A DNA stretch of 64,000 nt from an uncultured Clostridia bacterium (GTDB lineage Bacteria > Bacillota > Clostridia > HGM11514). The first letter of the stretch is position 1. Each line of letters begins with the position of its first letter. This document shows positions 16,916-25,975 of the stretch, piece after piece. A program made the translations under genes and the position numbers. The notes below the pieces were generated by a model. The model worked only from the letters and a program-made list of their open reading frames with translations, made no database searches and was not told where the DNA came from. Where the stretch lies: assembly GCA_934464705.1 (NCBI GenBank), contig CAKSKB010000009.1:27111-91110 (forward strand), in the 5' to 3' direction.

Positions 16916-16923
16916 AAAAGCAA

Positions 16924-17472
16924 TTAATTAGTTTTACTTAACCCGAAATCCGCCTCGAATGTAATCTCGCCGTCAAGGTTTTTGCGCACGGGTTTCCCGT
17001 TCTTTATCACGATATATCCCCTGTCGGAGTCCATTTTCGGGATTGAAACGGAGCCCGGATTCAATATGAAAATGCCGTCCTCCTCCTTAAAAACAGGAAC
17101 ATGAGTATGCCCGAAAAGAAGCACCGTTCCCGCCTTCAGCGGCGGAACCGGCAGATGGCCGTGCGTTGCGTAGTAATCCACGCCGTCTGCAGACAGCAAA
17201 AGGCAGTTCGCCGAAACATCAAAATCAAGCACCATATTGTCAACCTCAGCGTCGCAGTTCCCTCTGACGGAAAGAATATCGCCGCTTATTTCATTGAGCA
17301 TTTTTATTACAGCCTTGGGGTTATATTTATATGTAAGGTCGTTCCTCGGGCCGTGATAAAGAATATCCCCGAGAAGCAGCAGGCGGTCGCAGCCTTCCCT
17401 TTTATAAGCCTCAAGCAGTTTTCCGCAGTAAAATTCCGAACCGTGAATGTCGGACGCTACCATTATGTTCAT
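16924..17472 (-). CDS. yfcE: YfcE/MJ0936-family metallophosphodiesterase
   Basis: A 182-residue calcineurin-like phosphoesterase. Metal-binding motifs are visible in order: ASDIHG, LLGDILYHGPRN, RGNCD, THGH and FGHTHVP, ending with the LNPGSVSIP block. Family members hydrolyse phosphodiesters in vitro; the physiological substrate is usually unknown. The ATG at 17472 follows GGAGG at 8 nt. It lies 21 nt after feoAB. The stop sits only 8 bp from the end of repeat copy A. Confidence 0.92.
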   Translation of the reverse strand: MNIMVASDIHGSEFYCGKLLEAYKREGCDRLLLLGDILYHGPRNDLTYKYNPKAVIKMLNEISGDILSVRGNCDAEVDNMVLDFDVSANCLLLSADGVDYYATHGHLPVPPLKAGTVLLFGHTHVPVFKEEDGIFILNPGSVSIPKMDSDRGYIVIKNGKPVRKNLDGEITFEADFGLSKTN

Positions 17473-17493
17473 AATCAATTCCTCCGTTTATTA

Positions 17494-19845
17494 TTATAAA
17501 ATCAGACCTGCGGCAATATGTACGAAAAATGCCGCAATCCATGCAACCGTGCACTGAATAATGCAAATCCCGACAGCCCATTTTGTACCCAGTTCGTTTC
17601 TGACCGCCGCAATCGCAGCAACGCATGGCGTATAAAGCAGCGAAAATACAAGAAATCCGATTGCGCTCTCCGCAGTAAACATTGTGGAAATCAGCTTCGC
17701 CGAACCGCCCAGCAGAACCGTGAGCGTACTGACTACGCTTTCCTTTGCGGCAAAGCCCGTTATAAGCGCAGTTGACGCACGCCAGTCGCCAAAGCCCAAA
17801 GGCTTAAAAATCGGCGCTGCGAAGCTTCCGATAAGCGCAAGCAGGCTCTTGGAAGAATCCGAAACAACATTCAGCCTTGTATCGAATGTCTGCAAAAACC
17901 ATATGATTACCGAAGCAAGAAATATTATCGTAAACGCCTTTGTTATGAAGTCCTTCGCCTTTTCGCCGATAAGCCGGAGAACATTCTTAAACCCCGGCAT
18001 ACGGTAATTCGGCAGTTCCATAACAAACGGCACGGGCTCGCCCTTAAACACCCTGCCCCGTATCAGCAGCGCAAAAAGCACTGCGGTGATTATCCCGACA
18101 AAGTAAAGCCCCACCATGACCGCCGCAGCATATTTCGGGAAAAACACTGCGGTAAACAGCGCATAAATCGGCAGCTTTGCGGAACAGCTCATAAACGGTG
18201 TGAGCATAATTGTCAGCTTTCTGTCACGGTCCGACGGAATGGTCCTTGTGGACATAATCGCCGGAACCGAACACCCGAAGCCGATAAGCATCGGCACGAA
18301 GCTGCGCCCGGAAAGCCCGATTTTCCTCAGTATTTTATCCATTACGAAGGCAATTCTCGCCATGTAGCCGCTGTCCTCCAGAACCGAAAGAAAGAAAAAC
18401 AGCACCACTATAATAGGAAGAAACGACAAAACGCTCCCAACCCCGGCGAAAATTCCATCGATTACAAGCGAATGAACCACCGGATTTATCCCGTAAACCC
18501 CGAGCCACTTATCGCAAAACGCAGTAAATCTGCCGATACCGATTTCCATAAGGTCGGAAAGGTACTTGCCGATAACCGAAAATGTAAGATAGAATATCAG
18601 CGCCATCACTGCGGCAAACGCCGGAATCGCCGTGAACCTTCCGGTCAGAATTTTATCTATGCGGCGGCTCCTTGCGTGCTCGCGGCTTTCCTTCGGCTTA
18701 ACTACGGTTGCGCCGCACACGCTTTCTATAAACGAAAACCGCATATCGGCAAGCGCTGCGCACCGCTCCTTGCCGCACTCCTGCTCCATCTGCACTATAA
18801 TATGCTCAAGCATTTCAAGCTCGTTTTCCGAAAGATGCAGCGCATTTATTATCTCCTCATCACCCTCGACAACCTTGGTCGCCGCAAAGCGCACCGGAAT
18901 TTTATACCTTTTTGCGTGATCCTCGATAAGGTGTATAATCGCATGAATACAGCGGTGCATCGCTCCGCCGTCGGGACCGTCCGCACTGCAGAAATCCATA
19001 CGCCCCGGGCGCTCACGGTACTTTGCAACATGCATTGCGTGCTCCGACAGTTCCGCTATGCCCTCGCCCTTCGCCGCAGAAATCGGCACAACCGGCACCC
19101 CGAGCATCTCCTCTAAGCGGTTTACCATTATCGAACCGCCGTTTTCCCGCACCTCGTCCATCATATTAAGCGCCGCTACCATTGGTATATCAAGCTCTAT
19201 AAGCTGCATGGTAAGATACAGATTCCGCTCAATATTCGACGCGTCCAGTATATTTATAATCCCTCTCGGGCGGTCCTCAAGCAGGAATTTTCGGGTGACA
19301 ATTTCCTCGCTGCTGTACGGCGAAAGCGAATATATCCCCGGAAGGTCCGTTATAAGCGATTCGGGATAGCCCTTTATAACGCCGTCCTTACGGTCAACCG
19401 TTACCCCCGGGAAGTTCCCGACATGCTGATTCGCCCCCGTAAGGCGGTTGAAAAGCGTGGTCTTGCCGCAGTTCTGATTTCCGGCAAGCGCAAAAGTTAT
19501 CGTTTCGCCGCTCCGGATTTTCTCGCCCCTCGGTCTTACACGGTATTTCACCGTCTCGCCGACCTTCGGATGCGCTATATCGCTCGGCGGCGGCAGATCG
19601 GGCTTTTTGGCTTTTTCCTCTGCCGGTCTTACGGATATGCACGCTGCGTCCGCCTTGCGGAGCGTCAGCTCATACCCCCTCACCGTGAACTCAATCGGGT
19701 CGCCCATCGGAGCGGTTTTCACCGGTGTAACTTCGGTTCCCGGGGTAAGCCCCATGTCGAGAATATGCCTTCTCAAAAGCTTATCTTCGCAGTCAACCGA
19801 TTCAATATATGCGGATTTTCCTATTTTAATTTCATCAAGAGTCAT
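17494..19845 (-). CDS. feoB: Ferrous iron transporter FeoB with fused N-terminal FeoA domain
   Basis: A 783-residue Fe(II) importer. Residues ~1-75 are a FeoA/SH3-like domain (LDMGLTPGTEVTPVKTAPMG, then GYELTLRKADAACI). The FeoB G-domain follows: P-loop AGNQNCGKTTLFNRLTG, switch region GVTVDRKDG, DLPGIYSLSPYSSEE and NMMDE. The C-terminal half is the membrane Gate domain, with GFGCSVPAIMSTRTI and GFAAKESVVSTL. The ATG at 19845 is preceded by GGAGGGG; 16 more upstream codons in frame are unlikely to be used. FeoA and FeoB are often separate; fusion is known in some Firmicutes. No FeoC and no clear Fur box were seen. Confidence 0.95.
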   Translation of the reverse strand: MTLDEIKIGKSAYIESVDCEDKLLRRHILDMGLTPGTEVTPVKTAPMGDPIEFTVRGYELTLRKADAACISVRPAEEKAKKPDLPPPSDIAHPKVGETVKYRVRPRGEKIRSGETITFALAGNQNCGKTTLFNRLTGANQHVGNFPGVTVDRKDGVIKGYPESLITDLPGIYSLSPYSSEEIVTRKFLLEDRPRGIINILDASNIERNLYLTMQLIELDIPMVAALNMMDEVRENGGSIMVNRLEEMLGVPVVPISAAKGEGIAELSEHAMHVAKYRERPGRMDFCSADGPDGGAMHRCIHAIIHLIEDHAKRYKIPVRFAATKVVEGDEEIINALHLSENELEMLEHIIVQMEQECGKERCAALADMRFSFIESVCGATVVKPKESREHARSRRIDKILTGRFTAIPAFAAVMALIFYLTFSVIGKYLSDLMEIGIGRFTAFCDKWLGVYGINPVVHSLVIDGIFAGVGSVLSFLPIIVVLFFFLSVLEDSGYMARIAFVMDKILRKIGLSGRSFVPMLIGFGCSVPAIMSTRTIPSDRDRKLTIMLTPFMSCSAKLPIYALFTAVFFPKYAAAVMVGLYFVGIITAVLFALLIRGRVFKGEPVPFVMELPNYRMPGFKNVLRLIGEKAKDFITKAFTIIFLASVIIWFLQTFDTRLNVVSDSSKSLLALIGSFAAPIFKPLGFGDWRASTALITGFAAKESVVSTLTVLLGGSAKLISTMFTAESAIGFLVFSLLYTPCVAAIAAVRNELGTKWAVGICIIQCTVAWIAAFFVHIAAGLIL

Positions 19846-20084
19846 CTTATCCCCTCCGAATAATATGTTACAACAACTGCGGCGGTTTGTCAATAGGTTT
19901 TAATTGAGAATTTGCCTCCGATACGCTCCCCCGCTTTGTTGATATTTCATATCGGGTTTTTTTGAAAAATGACAATTTAATTTTTGCATAAAAAAATCGG
20001 CAAACACGATAAGCGCTTACCGATTAGCAATTCTATAGCGAAATATCTCGCATTCGCTCGATGTGAAATAATTTGCCTTTTAGC

Positions 20085-20160
20085 ATCCGCGAAGCGGATA
20101 TTTCACGCACCGCAGGTACATTTCACGGCGCAGCCATTTCACTTGACGCACAGCGTCAAA
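20085..20160. repeat. Array of mini-hairpins separated by ATTTCAC linkers
   Basis: Four short hairpins of unrelated sequence (ATCCGCGAAGCGGAT, GCACCGCAGGTAC, GGCGCAGCC, TTGACGCACAGCGTCAA) are joined by an invariant 7-nt linker ATTTCAC at 20100-20106, 20120-20126 and 20136-20142. A weaker imperfect hairpin and an inverted linker-like GTGAAAT precede it (20045-20068). It lies in the ~350-bp gene-free gap between feoAB and tRNA-Lys. The function is not known to me. Confidence 0.75.
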
Positions 20161-20167
20161 TTTCGTT

Positions 20168-20202
20168 AAAAAAAGCACTTGCATTTCGCAAGTGCTTTTT
20201 TA
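20168..20202 (-). terminator. Terminator of tRNA-Lys
   Basis: Stem AAAAAGCACTTGC / GCAAGTGCTTTTT with loop ATTT, directly after the tRNA 3' end on the minus strand. The T run is on the transcript side. Confidence 0.9.
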
Positions 20203-20275
20203 TACACCATCGGGGGCTCGAACCCCGGACACCCTGATTAAGAGTCAGGTGCTCTACCAACTGAGCTAATGGTGC
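20203..20275 (-). tRNA. tRNA-Lys (anticodon CTT)
   Basis: 73 nt on the minus strand. The acceptor GCACCAT pairs with ATGGTGT. The D arm is AGCTCAGTTGGTAGAGC, the anticodon stem-loop CCTGACTCTTAATCAGG carries CTT, and the T arm contains GGTTCGAGCC. The 3' CCA is not encoded. It has its own promoter and terminator, so it is a single-gene unit. Confidence 0.97.
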
Positions 20276-20302
20276 ATATCGTTTGTCCGTCAACAGTTAT
20301 AT

Positions 20303-20331
20303 ATTATAACAAAAAAAGCATGTTTTGTAAA
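20303..20331 (-). promoter_or_regulatory. tRNA-Lys promoter
   Basis: Minus strand TTTACA (20331-20326), a 17-bp spacer and TATAAT (20308-20303), about 27 nt before the mature tRNA 5' end. Confidence 0.75.
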
Positions 20332-20425
20332 TAGGCAAAACAGCCAATGTTAAGGCAAATTTCCAACATATAAATCGTGCATATTTCACAATCGCAAGAT
20401 TATTTGATTTTTTTCTTCCTATTTA

Positions 20426-20454
20426 TTGACTTTGCTCTCACACCGTGCTATAAT
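20426..20454 (+). promoter_or_regulatory. Promoter of the GH95 gene
   Basis: TTGACT (20426-20431), a 17-bp spacer and TATAAT (20449-20454), 33 nt before the GH95 start. Confidence 0.8.
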
Positions 20455-20487
20455 ATACTAAAATTATGAATATTTTCAGGGAGAAAG

Positions 20488-22782
20488 ATGATGGAAAATA
20501 AGCTTAAATACTCATCGCCGGCGGGCGCTTTCGAGGAAAGTCTTATTCTCGGCTCTGGCTCACTCGGAGCGGCGGTTTACGGGAACCCCTCAAACGACAG
20601 GATTTCCCTCAATTCCGACACCTTCTGGTCGGGGCTTCCGGGGGACGATATTTCGGACCGCAGGGAAGCGGTAAGCGAGCTTCAGAGGCTTGTTCTTGGC
20701 GGCAAAATCGCCGAGGCGGAGGAACTCACCGTCAAAGAAATCCTTCACGACAACGGCGCAAAATATCTTCCTGTCGGGAGCGTTTACATCAAATCCGAAG
20801 GCGAATTTTCGGATTACAAAAGAACTCTCGACCTCGAAAAAGCCGTTGCGGAGGTTACATACACTTCGGGCGGCGTCAATTTCAGGCGCGAATATTTCAC
20901 GAGTTTTCCCGATTCGTGCATCGCAATAAGAATCACGGCGGACAAGCCGAAATCCGTTTCGTTCACGCTTTCGGCGGAAACTCCGTTCAAGTCGACCTTC
21001 AAAGAAAACGGCGGAATGCTCATCATGCAGGGCGAATCACCGTATAAGTTCCACATGGACGAAAACCGAAAAATCACCCTCACCTACAGCGATGAGCCGT
21101 CGGAGCGGTGCACCGGCTTTACAACTGCGGTGAAGGTCATTGCGGACAACCAAAAGTTTGTCTACGGCGACATTGCGGTTGAAAATTCCGACGAGGCGGT
21201 TATATTTATATGTATAGAAACAAGCTACAGCGGCTTTGACCGCCATCCCTTCACAGAGGGCAGACCTCACGAAAAACTGTGCGTTGAGCACATATCAAAG
21301 CTTTCGGATTTTGAATCCGTAAAGCTTTCGCATATCAAAGATTTCTCGGAACTCTACAGCCGTGCGGCGATTGACCTCTGCTCACCCGAAAACAGTGAGG
21401 ACACCGATGTGCGCCTAAAAAATGCCGACACGGGCGACATAGGGCTTTACGAACTTATTTTCAACTTCGGCAGATATCTTATGATTTCATCGTCAAGGCA
21501 GGGCACGCTGGCGACAAATCTTCAGGGAATCTGGAACGAACACACAATTCCGCCGTGGGCAAGCGCATACACGGTTAACATAAACACCGAAATGAACTAC
21601 TGGCCGGCGTTCAGCACCAATCTTGCGGAATGCTTTGAGCCGTTTGTCGATTTGCTTGAAAAAATGCGCATAAACGGCAGAATTACGGCAAAGCAGCTTT
21701 ACGGTGCGAACGGTTTTGTGGCTTTCCACAATTCGGACATATGGGGCAAAGCCTCCCCCGTCGGCAAAGAACCGGGGCGCCCGGCGTGCCGCTGGGGTTA
21801 CTGGAACATGGCTTCCGGGTGGATGTCGGTTCAGCTCTATGATTTATACGAATACACCCTCGACAAGGCCCTCCTCAAAAACCGCATTTACCCGATTATG
21901 AAGGAGGCGGCGGAGTTCTACATGGACACCATGATTGAGGACAGCGACGGCTCATACATCTTAAGCCCCTCGACCTCGCCCGAAAACCAATATGTGCTGA
22001 ACGGCGAAAACTGCGCAATTGCAAAGTATACAACGATGACAACAAGCATAATCAGGGAGCTTTTCGACAGGCTGAAATCCGCTGCGGATATTTTGGGCGA
22101 AGATGACGAATTTATCATGAAACTAAGGAAAATCAAGCTTCCCGAGCTTAAAGCCGATTCCGAAGGAAGGCTTCTGGAATGGGACAGGGAATATCCCGAA
22201 CAGGACAGGCATCACAGGCATGTGTCGCACCTTTTCAGCCTGTTCCCCGGGGAACTTATCAACCCCGAAACAACTCCCGAGCTTGCCGAAATGTGCAAAA
22301 AATCGCTTGAGGCAAGGGGCGACGGCGGAACCGGCTGGAGCCTTGCATGGAAGGTTAATCTTTACGCAATGCTGCGCCTCGGCGACCGTGCGCTGGACAT
22401 TCTCAAAAACCAGCTCAATCTCGTTCTCAGAAACGACATGGATTACGGCATCGCCGGCGGAACATACCCGAACATGCTCTGTGCGCACCCGCCATTCCAG
22501 ATTGACGGAAACTTCGGCGTTACAGCCGGCATAGCGAACATGCTCCTTCAAAGCAAACCCGGAAAAATCACGGTTCTTCCGGCACTGCCGAAAACCTGGA
22601 AAAACGGCAGTTTCAAAGGACTTGTCGCAAAAGGTAATGTTTCCGTAAGCGCCGCATGGAAGGACGGGCGCATCGCCTATCTTTCGGTTGTATCCCCCGT
22701 TTCGCAGCACATCGGAATCACTGCCGGCGAAAAATCGTTTGAAGCGGACATCGAATCCGGCAAAGAAATCAGAATTTTATAA
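20488..22782 (+). CDS. Glycoside hydrolase family 95, probable alpha-L-fucosidase
   Basis: A 764-residue GH95 enzyme. Family hallmarks are NSDTFWSGLPG near the N-terminus, TNLQGIWNEH, YTVNINTEMNYWPAF (the two Asn of the catalytic NxN), EWDREYPEQDRHHRHVSHLF (containing the likely acid Glu) and FQIDGNFGVTAGIANML (Asp of the catalytic network). GH95 enzymes are inverting 1,2-alpha-L-fucosidases or galactosidases. No signal peptide is seen, so it probably acts in the cytoplasm on imported oligosaccharides. ATG ATG at 20488/20491 follow GGGAG. It is a single-gene unit between its promoter and terminator; no transporter is adjacent. Confidence 0.94.
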   Translation: MMENKLKYSSPAGAFEESLILGSGSLGAAVYGNPSNDRISLNSDTFWSGLPGDDISDRREAVSELQRLVLGGKIAEAEELTVKEILHDNGAKYLPVGSVYIKSEGEFSDYKRTLDLEKAVAEVTYTSGGVNFRREYFTSFPDSCIAIRITADKPKSVSFTLSAETPFKSTFKENGGMLIMQGESPYKFHMDENRKITLTYSDEPSERCTGFTTAVKVIADNQKFVYGDIAVENSDEAVIFICIETSYSGFDRHPFTEGRPHEKLCVEHISKLSDFESVKLSHIKDFSELYSRAAIDLCSPENSEDTDVRLKNADTGDIGLYELIFNFGRYLMISSSRQGTLATNLQGIWNEHTIPPWASAYTVNINTEMNYWPAFSTNLAECFEPFVDLLEKMRINGRITAKQLYGANGFVAFHNSDIWGKASPVGKEPGRPACRWGYWNMASGWMSVQLYDLYEYTLDKALLKNRIYPIMKEAAEFYMDTMIEDSDGSYILSPSTSPENQYVLNGENCAIAKYTTMTTSIIRELFDRLKSAADILGEDDEFIMKLRKIKLPELKADSEGRLLEWDREYPEQDRHHRHVSHLFSLFPGELINPETTPELAEMCKKSLEARGDGGTGWSLAWKVNLYAMLRLGDRALDILKNQLNLVLRNDMDYGIAGGTYPNMLCAHPPFQIDGNFGVTAGIANMLLQSKPGKITVLPALPKTWKNGSFKGLVAKGNVSVSAAWKDGRIAYLSVVSPVSQHIGITAGEKSFEADIESGKEIRIL

Positions 22783-22790
22783 AATCTCAT

Positions 22791-22820
22791 AACGGCAGCC
22801 CAAAAGCTGCCGTTTTAATT
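22791..22820 (+). terminator. Terminator of the GH95 gene
   Basis: AACGGCAGC / GCTGCCGTT stem with a CCAAAA loop followed by TTAATTT. It separates the GH95 gene from the next promoter at 22834. Confidence 0.85.
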
Positions 22821-22833
22821 TACCTCAAAATCA

Positions 22834-22862
22834 TTGACATTGCCCGCTTTATATTGTATAAT
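22834..22862 (+). promoter_or_regulatory. Promoter of the twin membrane protein operon
   Basis: Exact consensus TTGACA (22834-22839), a 17-bp spacer and TATAAT (22857-22862). It lies only 17 nt before the TTG start at 22879, so the 5' leader would be about 10 nt. Confidence 0.8.
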
Positions 22863-22878
22863 TATACGGGGTGAGTTT

Positions 22879-24447
22879 TTGAATAAAACATTGAAATTTA
22901 TATTTATGATAATAACGGCCTTGGCAGCGGCGGTTTTTGTTTGGTTTGAAATTATGAAAATTCCGATGAATTCCGACTCCGCCTGCATGATGCTCGAGGC
23001 GAAGGACATTCTTTCCGGGAACATTTTTCTTTCCGACCGGCACCTCACCGGAATAAGCTTTTTAACCACCGATTTGCCGTGGTTCACGCTCGGAACGGCG
23101 GTTTTCGGGGTGGGGCTGAACGCTTTCCGGCTGACGGTTTTTCTGATGTACACATTCATGATTTTAAGTGCCGGTGCGCTTGCACTTTACAAAGCAAATG
23201 ACAAGTTTCTTGCATACTGCGTGTTTTTGGGGGTCGGGGCGGTGCCGACGGTTTATGCGCTGTCGAACGCTTTTGTTCACACGGCAGGGTTTGCGGTGTC
23301 GTTTCTTATAATATTGGCGGCGGAAATGTACTCCGAAATGCCGACAAAAAAGCGTTTTGCGGCTCTGTTTATCCTCACGGCGCTCGGCGCCTGCGGTGAC
23401 AGAAGCTCTCTTGCGATTTCCGTTTTGCCGCTGATTATTTATTTTCTGCTAAAGGGCGCGGCTAAGTACAAAAAAGTGATTTTCGGGATAATTTCGGGCT
23501 GTGCTGCAGGAATCCTCATCGAAAGGCTGTATCTTTTTATCGGCGGAGCGAACCTCAATTCCCTTTCGAGAACCGAATTTGCGGAGGCCTCCGACATTAC
23601 GGGAAATATCAGAATTTACATAGATTACTTTTTAAGGCTTATAAACGCAAGGTTCTTCGGAAAGGAGCTTTTCTCGCTCAAAACCGGAGTATACGCGCTT
23701 AAAATTCTGCTCGTGTTTGCGGCGGTTTTCGTAATATTCAGGTGCGTCCGTGCGGCGGTTTTGCGTGAAAAATCGGATTGCGCAGTGTTTTCGCTCGGGG
23801 TCGGCTTTGCGATTGTCAGCCTTATGCTGGTTCTGACAACCATGAATTCAGACCTCACTTCGGGGCGCTACATCGCCTACCTTGCGCCGTTTCTGGGGGT
23901 TGTGCTTGCAAGATTTTCGGGCGAATTACGGCTTGACCGCAAAAAAATCGCCGCCGTTTGCGTATTATTTTTCTGCCTTGCGCTAACGGGCGTTATGCCC
24001 CACGGAAGTTCTTTCGGTCCGGAAAACACATATTCAAGGCTTGCGGCATTTCTTGAAAGCGAAAACCTGACAGAAGGTTACGCCGCTTTCTGGGATTCAA
24101 CCGTGGTTGACGCATACTCCGGCGGAAAAGTCCGCATAAGCCCTGTAAGAAACGGCGACGGCGGCGTTGAACCACGAAAATGGTTCTGCAAAAATTCGTG
24201 GTACGACAGCGGAAATTTCGTAATTGTACGCCGCGAAAACGCAGACGCCGAGGAGCAGAACTATAATTACAACGGCATTTTCAACGCTCATCTTGCGCCG
24301 ATTGAGCAAATCGGTAAAACGAGCGAAAAACCGTTCACATTTGAATCCGTTATCGGCACTTTCGGGCAGCCGAAGGAAGTCAGACATTTTGAGATTTACG
24401 ATATTTTGATTTACGACAGGATTGAATTTGATGAAAAAACCGCTTAA
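22879..24447 (+). CDS. Polytopic membrane protein, GT-C glycosyltransferase-like (paralogue 1)
   Basis: An approximately 522-residue protein with about ten hydrophobic segments and a soluble C-terminal part of ~140 residues. I do not recognise a named family. After the first helix it has MNSDSACMMLEAKDILSGN, an acidic-residue loop in the position where GT-C glycosyltransferases carry their catalytic Asp. The C-terminal part (FSRLAAFLESENLTEGYAAF, CKNSWYD) is shared with the next gene. The start is probably the TTG at 22879 after GGGGTGAG, since the frame further upstream lies in the promoter. The DPM1-like enzyme two genes on suggests that both use lipid-linked sugar. The function is inferred, not shown. 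Confidence 0.8.
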   Translation: MNKTLKFIFMIITALAAAVFVWFEIMKIPMNSDSACMMLEAKDILSGNIFLSDRHLTGISFLTTDLPWFTLGTAVFGVGLNAFRLTVFLMYTFMILSAGALALYKANDKFLAYCVFLGVGAVPTVYALSNAFVHTAGFAVSFLIILAAEMYSEMPTKKRFAALFILTALGACGDRSSLAISVLPLIIYFLLKGAAKYKKVIFGIISGCAAGILIERLYLFIGGANLNSLSRTEFAEASDITGNIRIYIDYFLRLINARFFGKELFSLKTGVYALKILLVFAAVFVIFRCVRAAVLREKSDCAVFSLGVGFAIVSLMLVLTTMNSDLTSGRYIAYLAPFLGVVLARFSGELRLDRKKIAAVCVLFFCLALTGVMPHGSSFGPENTYSRLAAFLESENLTEGYAAFWDSTVVDAYSGGKVRISPVRNGDGGVEPRKWFCKNSWYDSGNFVIVRRENADAEEQNYNYNGIFNAHLAPIEQIGKTSEKPFTFESVIGTFGQPKEVRHFEIYDILIYDRIEFDEKTA

Positions 24448-25975
24448 AATCGCCGCCGCAGTGCTTGCGTTTCTGTGTTTTGCGGCGTATCTTATATTTG
24501 AAATGTCAAAGCAGCCGATAAATTCGGACGGCGCCTGCATGCTGCTTGAGGCACAGGACATTCTTTCCGGCAATGTCCTTCTTTCCGACTGGCACCTCAC
24601 CGGCGTGAGCTTTTTAACCACCGACCTGCCGTGGTTTGTTTTGGCGGTTTCGTTATTCGGCGTAACGCTCAGGGCTTATTATTTTGCGTGCATTTCCATG
24701 TATTTATTCATGGTTATCTGTGCGGTTCCGCTTGTGTTTTACAAAGTCCGTGACAGGCTTTGGGCGATGCTTGCATTATTCGGAATCGGGCTGATTCCCA
24801 CGACATATGCGCTTTCGCACTCGTTTGTGCACACCGCAGTTTTCGCCCTTTCGTTTTTGGCGCTCTGCTTTGCGGCAAGATACGCAGACAGCCCAAGCCG
24901 CAAAAATCTTACGGTTTTCTGCGTTCTGACGGCTCTTGCGGTCTGCGGCGACAGGCTCGGATTTGTGCTGATTGTGCTCCCGTTGGTAATAATTTCCTCA
25001 ATAGGGGGGGTGCAAAAGCGGCTCGGGATAGCGGCGATTATTTCGGCTGCCGGCGGCTATGCTTTTGAAAAGCTTTACTGCACGCTCGGCGGTGCGGACT
25101 GGAACAGCTTTTACACGACCTATTTTTCGGAAATATCCGAAATTCCGCATAATATAGGGCTTTATTTTGAATATATCCTAAGGCTCATCAACTCGTACTT
25201 TTTCGGGAAAGAGCTGTTTTCCGCCAAAACTGCGGTATTCGGGCTGAAAATTATCATATGTGCGGCGGCTGCATTTTTCGCCGTGCGTGAAGTGCACAAA
25301 ATGGTGAAGGGCAAGAAATTTGACCTCATTTCGGCAGCTCTTGCGATTGGCTTTGCAGTAATGACGGCGCTGCTTTGGCTCGCCGGCTACACCACCGACA
25401 TTACAACCGGGCGCTACATCGCATATCTTCCGCTTGCGCTGGCGGTTTCCGCCGCAAGGAATTTTGAGCCGAAAGGCAAAATTCGCCTTGCTTCACTTGC
25501 GCTTTGTGCCGCTCTTTTCTTATCCTCGCTTATTCCGCACGGGAGCGCATATTCGGCGGAAAACTCGTTTTCAAGGCTTGCGGCATTCCTCGAAAGCGAA
25601 AACCTGACAGAAGGTTACTCCGCATTTTGGGATTCGAGCGTGCTCTCGGCTTACTCCGGCGGAAAGCTTGCCGTTCGGGCGGTGAAGTTCGAGGACGGTC
25701 GGCTTTCGCCAAGGGTTTGGTTCTGCAAAAACTCGTGGTACGATGAGCCGAAAAACTTCGTAATTGTGCGAAATTCCCCCTCCCCCGATGAGGACAATTA
25801 CCGCTACAACGGCATATTTACCTCGCGCACGGGCTACGGTTTCGACTACGGCATTACACAAGAAAACATCAAATCGTGTCTGGGCGAACCCAAAGAAATC
25901 AAAAATTTTGAAAACTATTCTATATTTATATATGAAGAAATTCCGCTTTACAAGGAGGAGCTATGGAAAAATTAA
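24431..25975 (+). CDS. Polytopic membrane protein, GT-C glycosyltransferase-like (paralogue 2)
   Basis: An approximately 514-residue tandem paralogue of the preceding gene. The two share the loop INSDGACMLLEAQDILSGN, LSDWHLTGVSFLTTDLPWF, the mid-protein YALSHSFVHTA block, GRYIAYLPL, and the C-terminal FSRLAAFLESENLTEGYSAF and WFCKNSWYD stretches. Clear divergence elsewhere indicates an old duplication rather than a recent one. The ATG at 24431 lies within the end of the first gene (17-nt overlap), and the stop overlaps the next start by 13 nt, so the three genes form one operon. Probable glycosyltransferase or lipid-linked sugar-handling membrane protein. Confidence 0.8.
   Translation: MKKPLKIAAAVLAFLCFAAYLIFEMSKQPINSDGACMLLEAQDILSGNVLLSDWHLTGVSFLTTDLPWFVLAVSLFGVTLRAYYFACISMYLFMVICAVPLVFYKVRDRLWAMLALFGIGLIPTTYALSHSFVHTAVFALSFLALCFAARYADSPSRKNLTVFCVLTALAVCGDRLGFVLIVLPLVIISSIGGVQKRLGIAAIISAAGGYAFEKLYCTLGGADWNSFYTTYFSEISEIPHNIGLYFEYILRLINSYFFGKELFSAKTAVFGLKIIICAAAAFFAVREVHKMVKGKKFDLISAALAIGFAVMTALLWLAGYTTDITTGRYIAYLPLALAVSAARNFEPKGKIRLASLALCAALFLSSLIPHGSAYSAENSFSRLAAFLESENLTEGYSAFWDSSVLSAYSGGKLAVRAVKFEDGRLSPRVWFCKNSWYDEPKNFVIVRNSPSPDEDNYRYNGIFTSRTGYGFDYGITQENIKSCLGEPKEIKNFENYSIFIYEEIPLYKEELWKN

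Noticed and set aside
16621..16923. Complete insertion sequence in the dispersed repeat
   Set aside because: No transposase frame exists in any copy, and the ends are not constant between copies, so it was recorded as a structured repeat and not as an IS.
20085..20160. Possible CRISPR array (also considered for 28306-28382 and 56222-56690)
   Set aside because: Units are too short, or 189 bp with no spacers. The constant parts are 7-nt linkers and the variable parts are palindromes. No cas genes are present.
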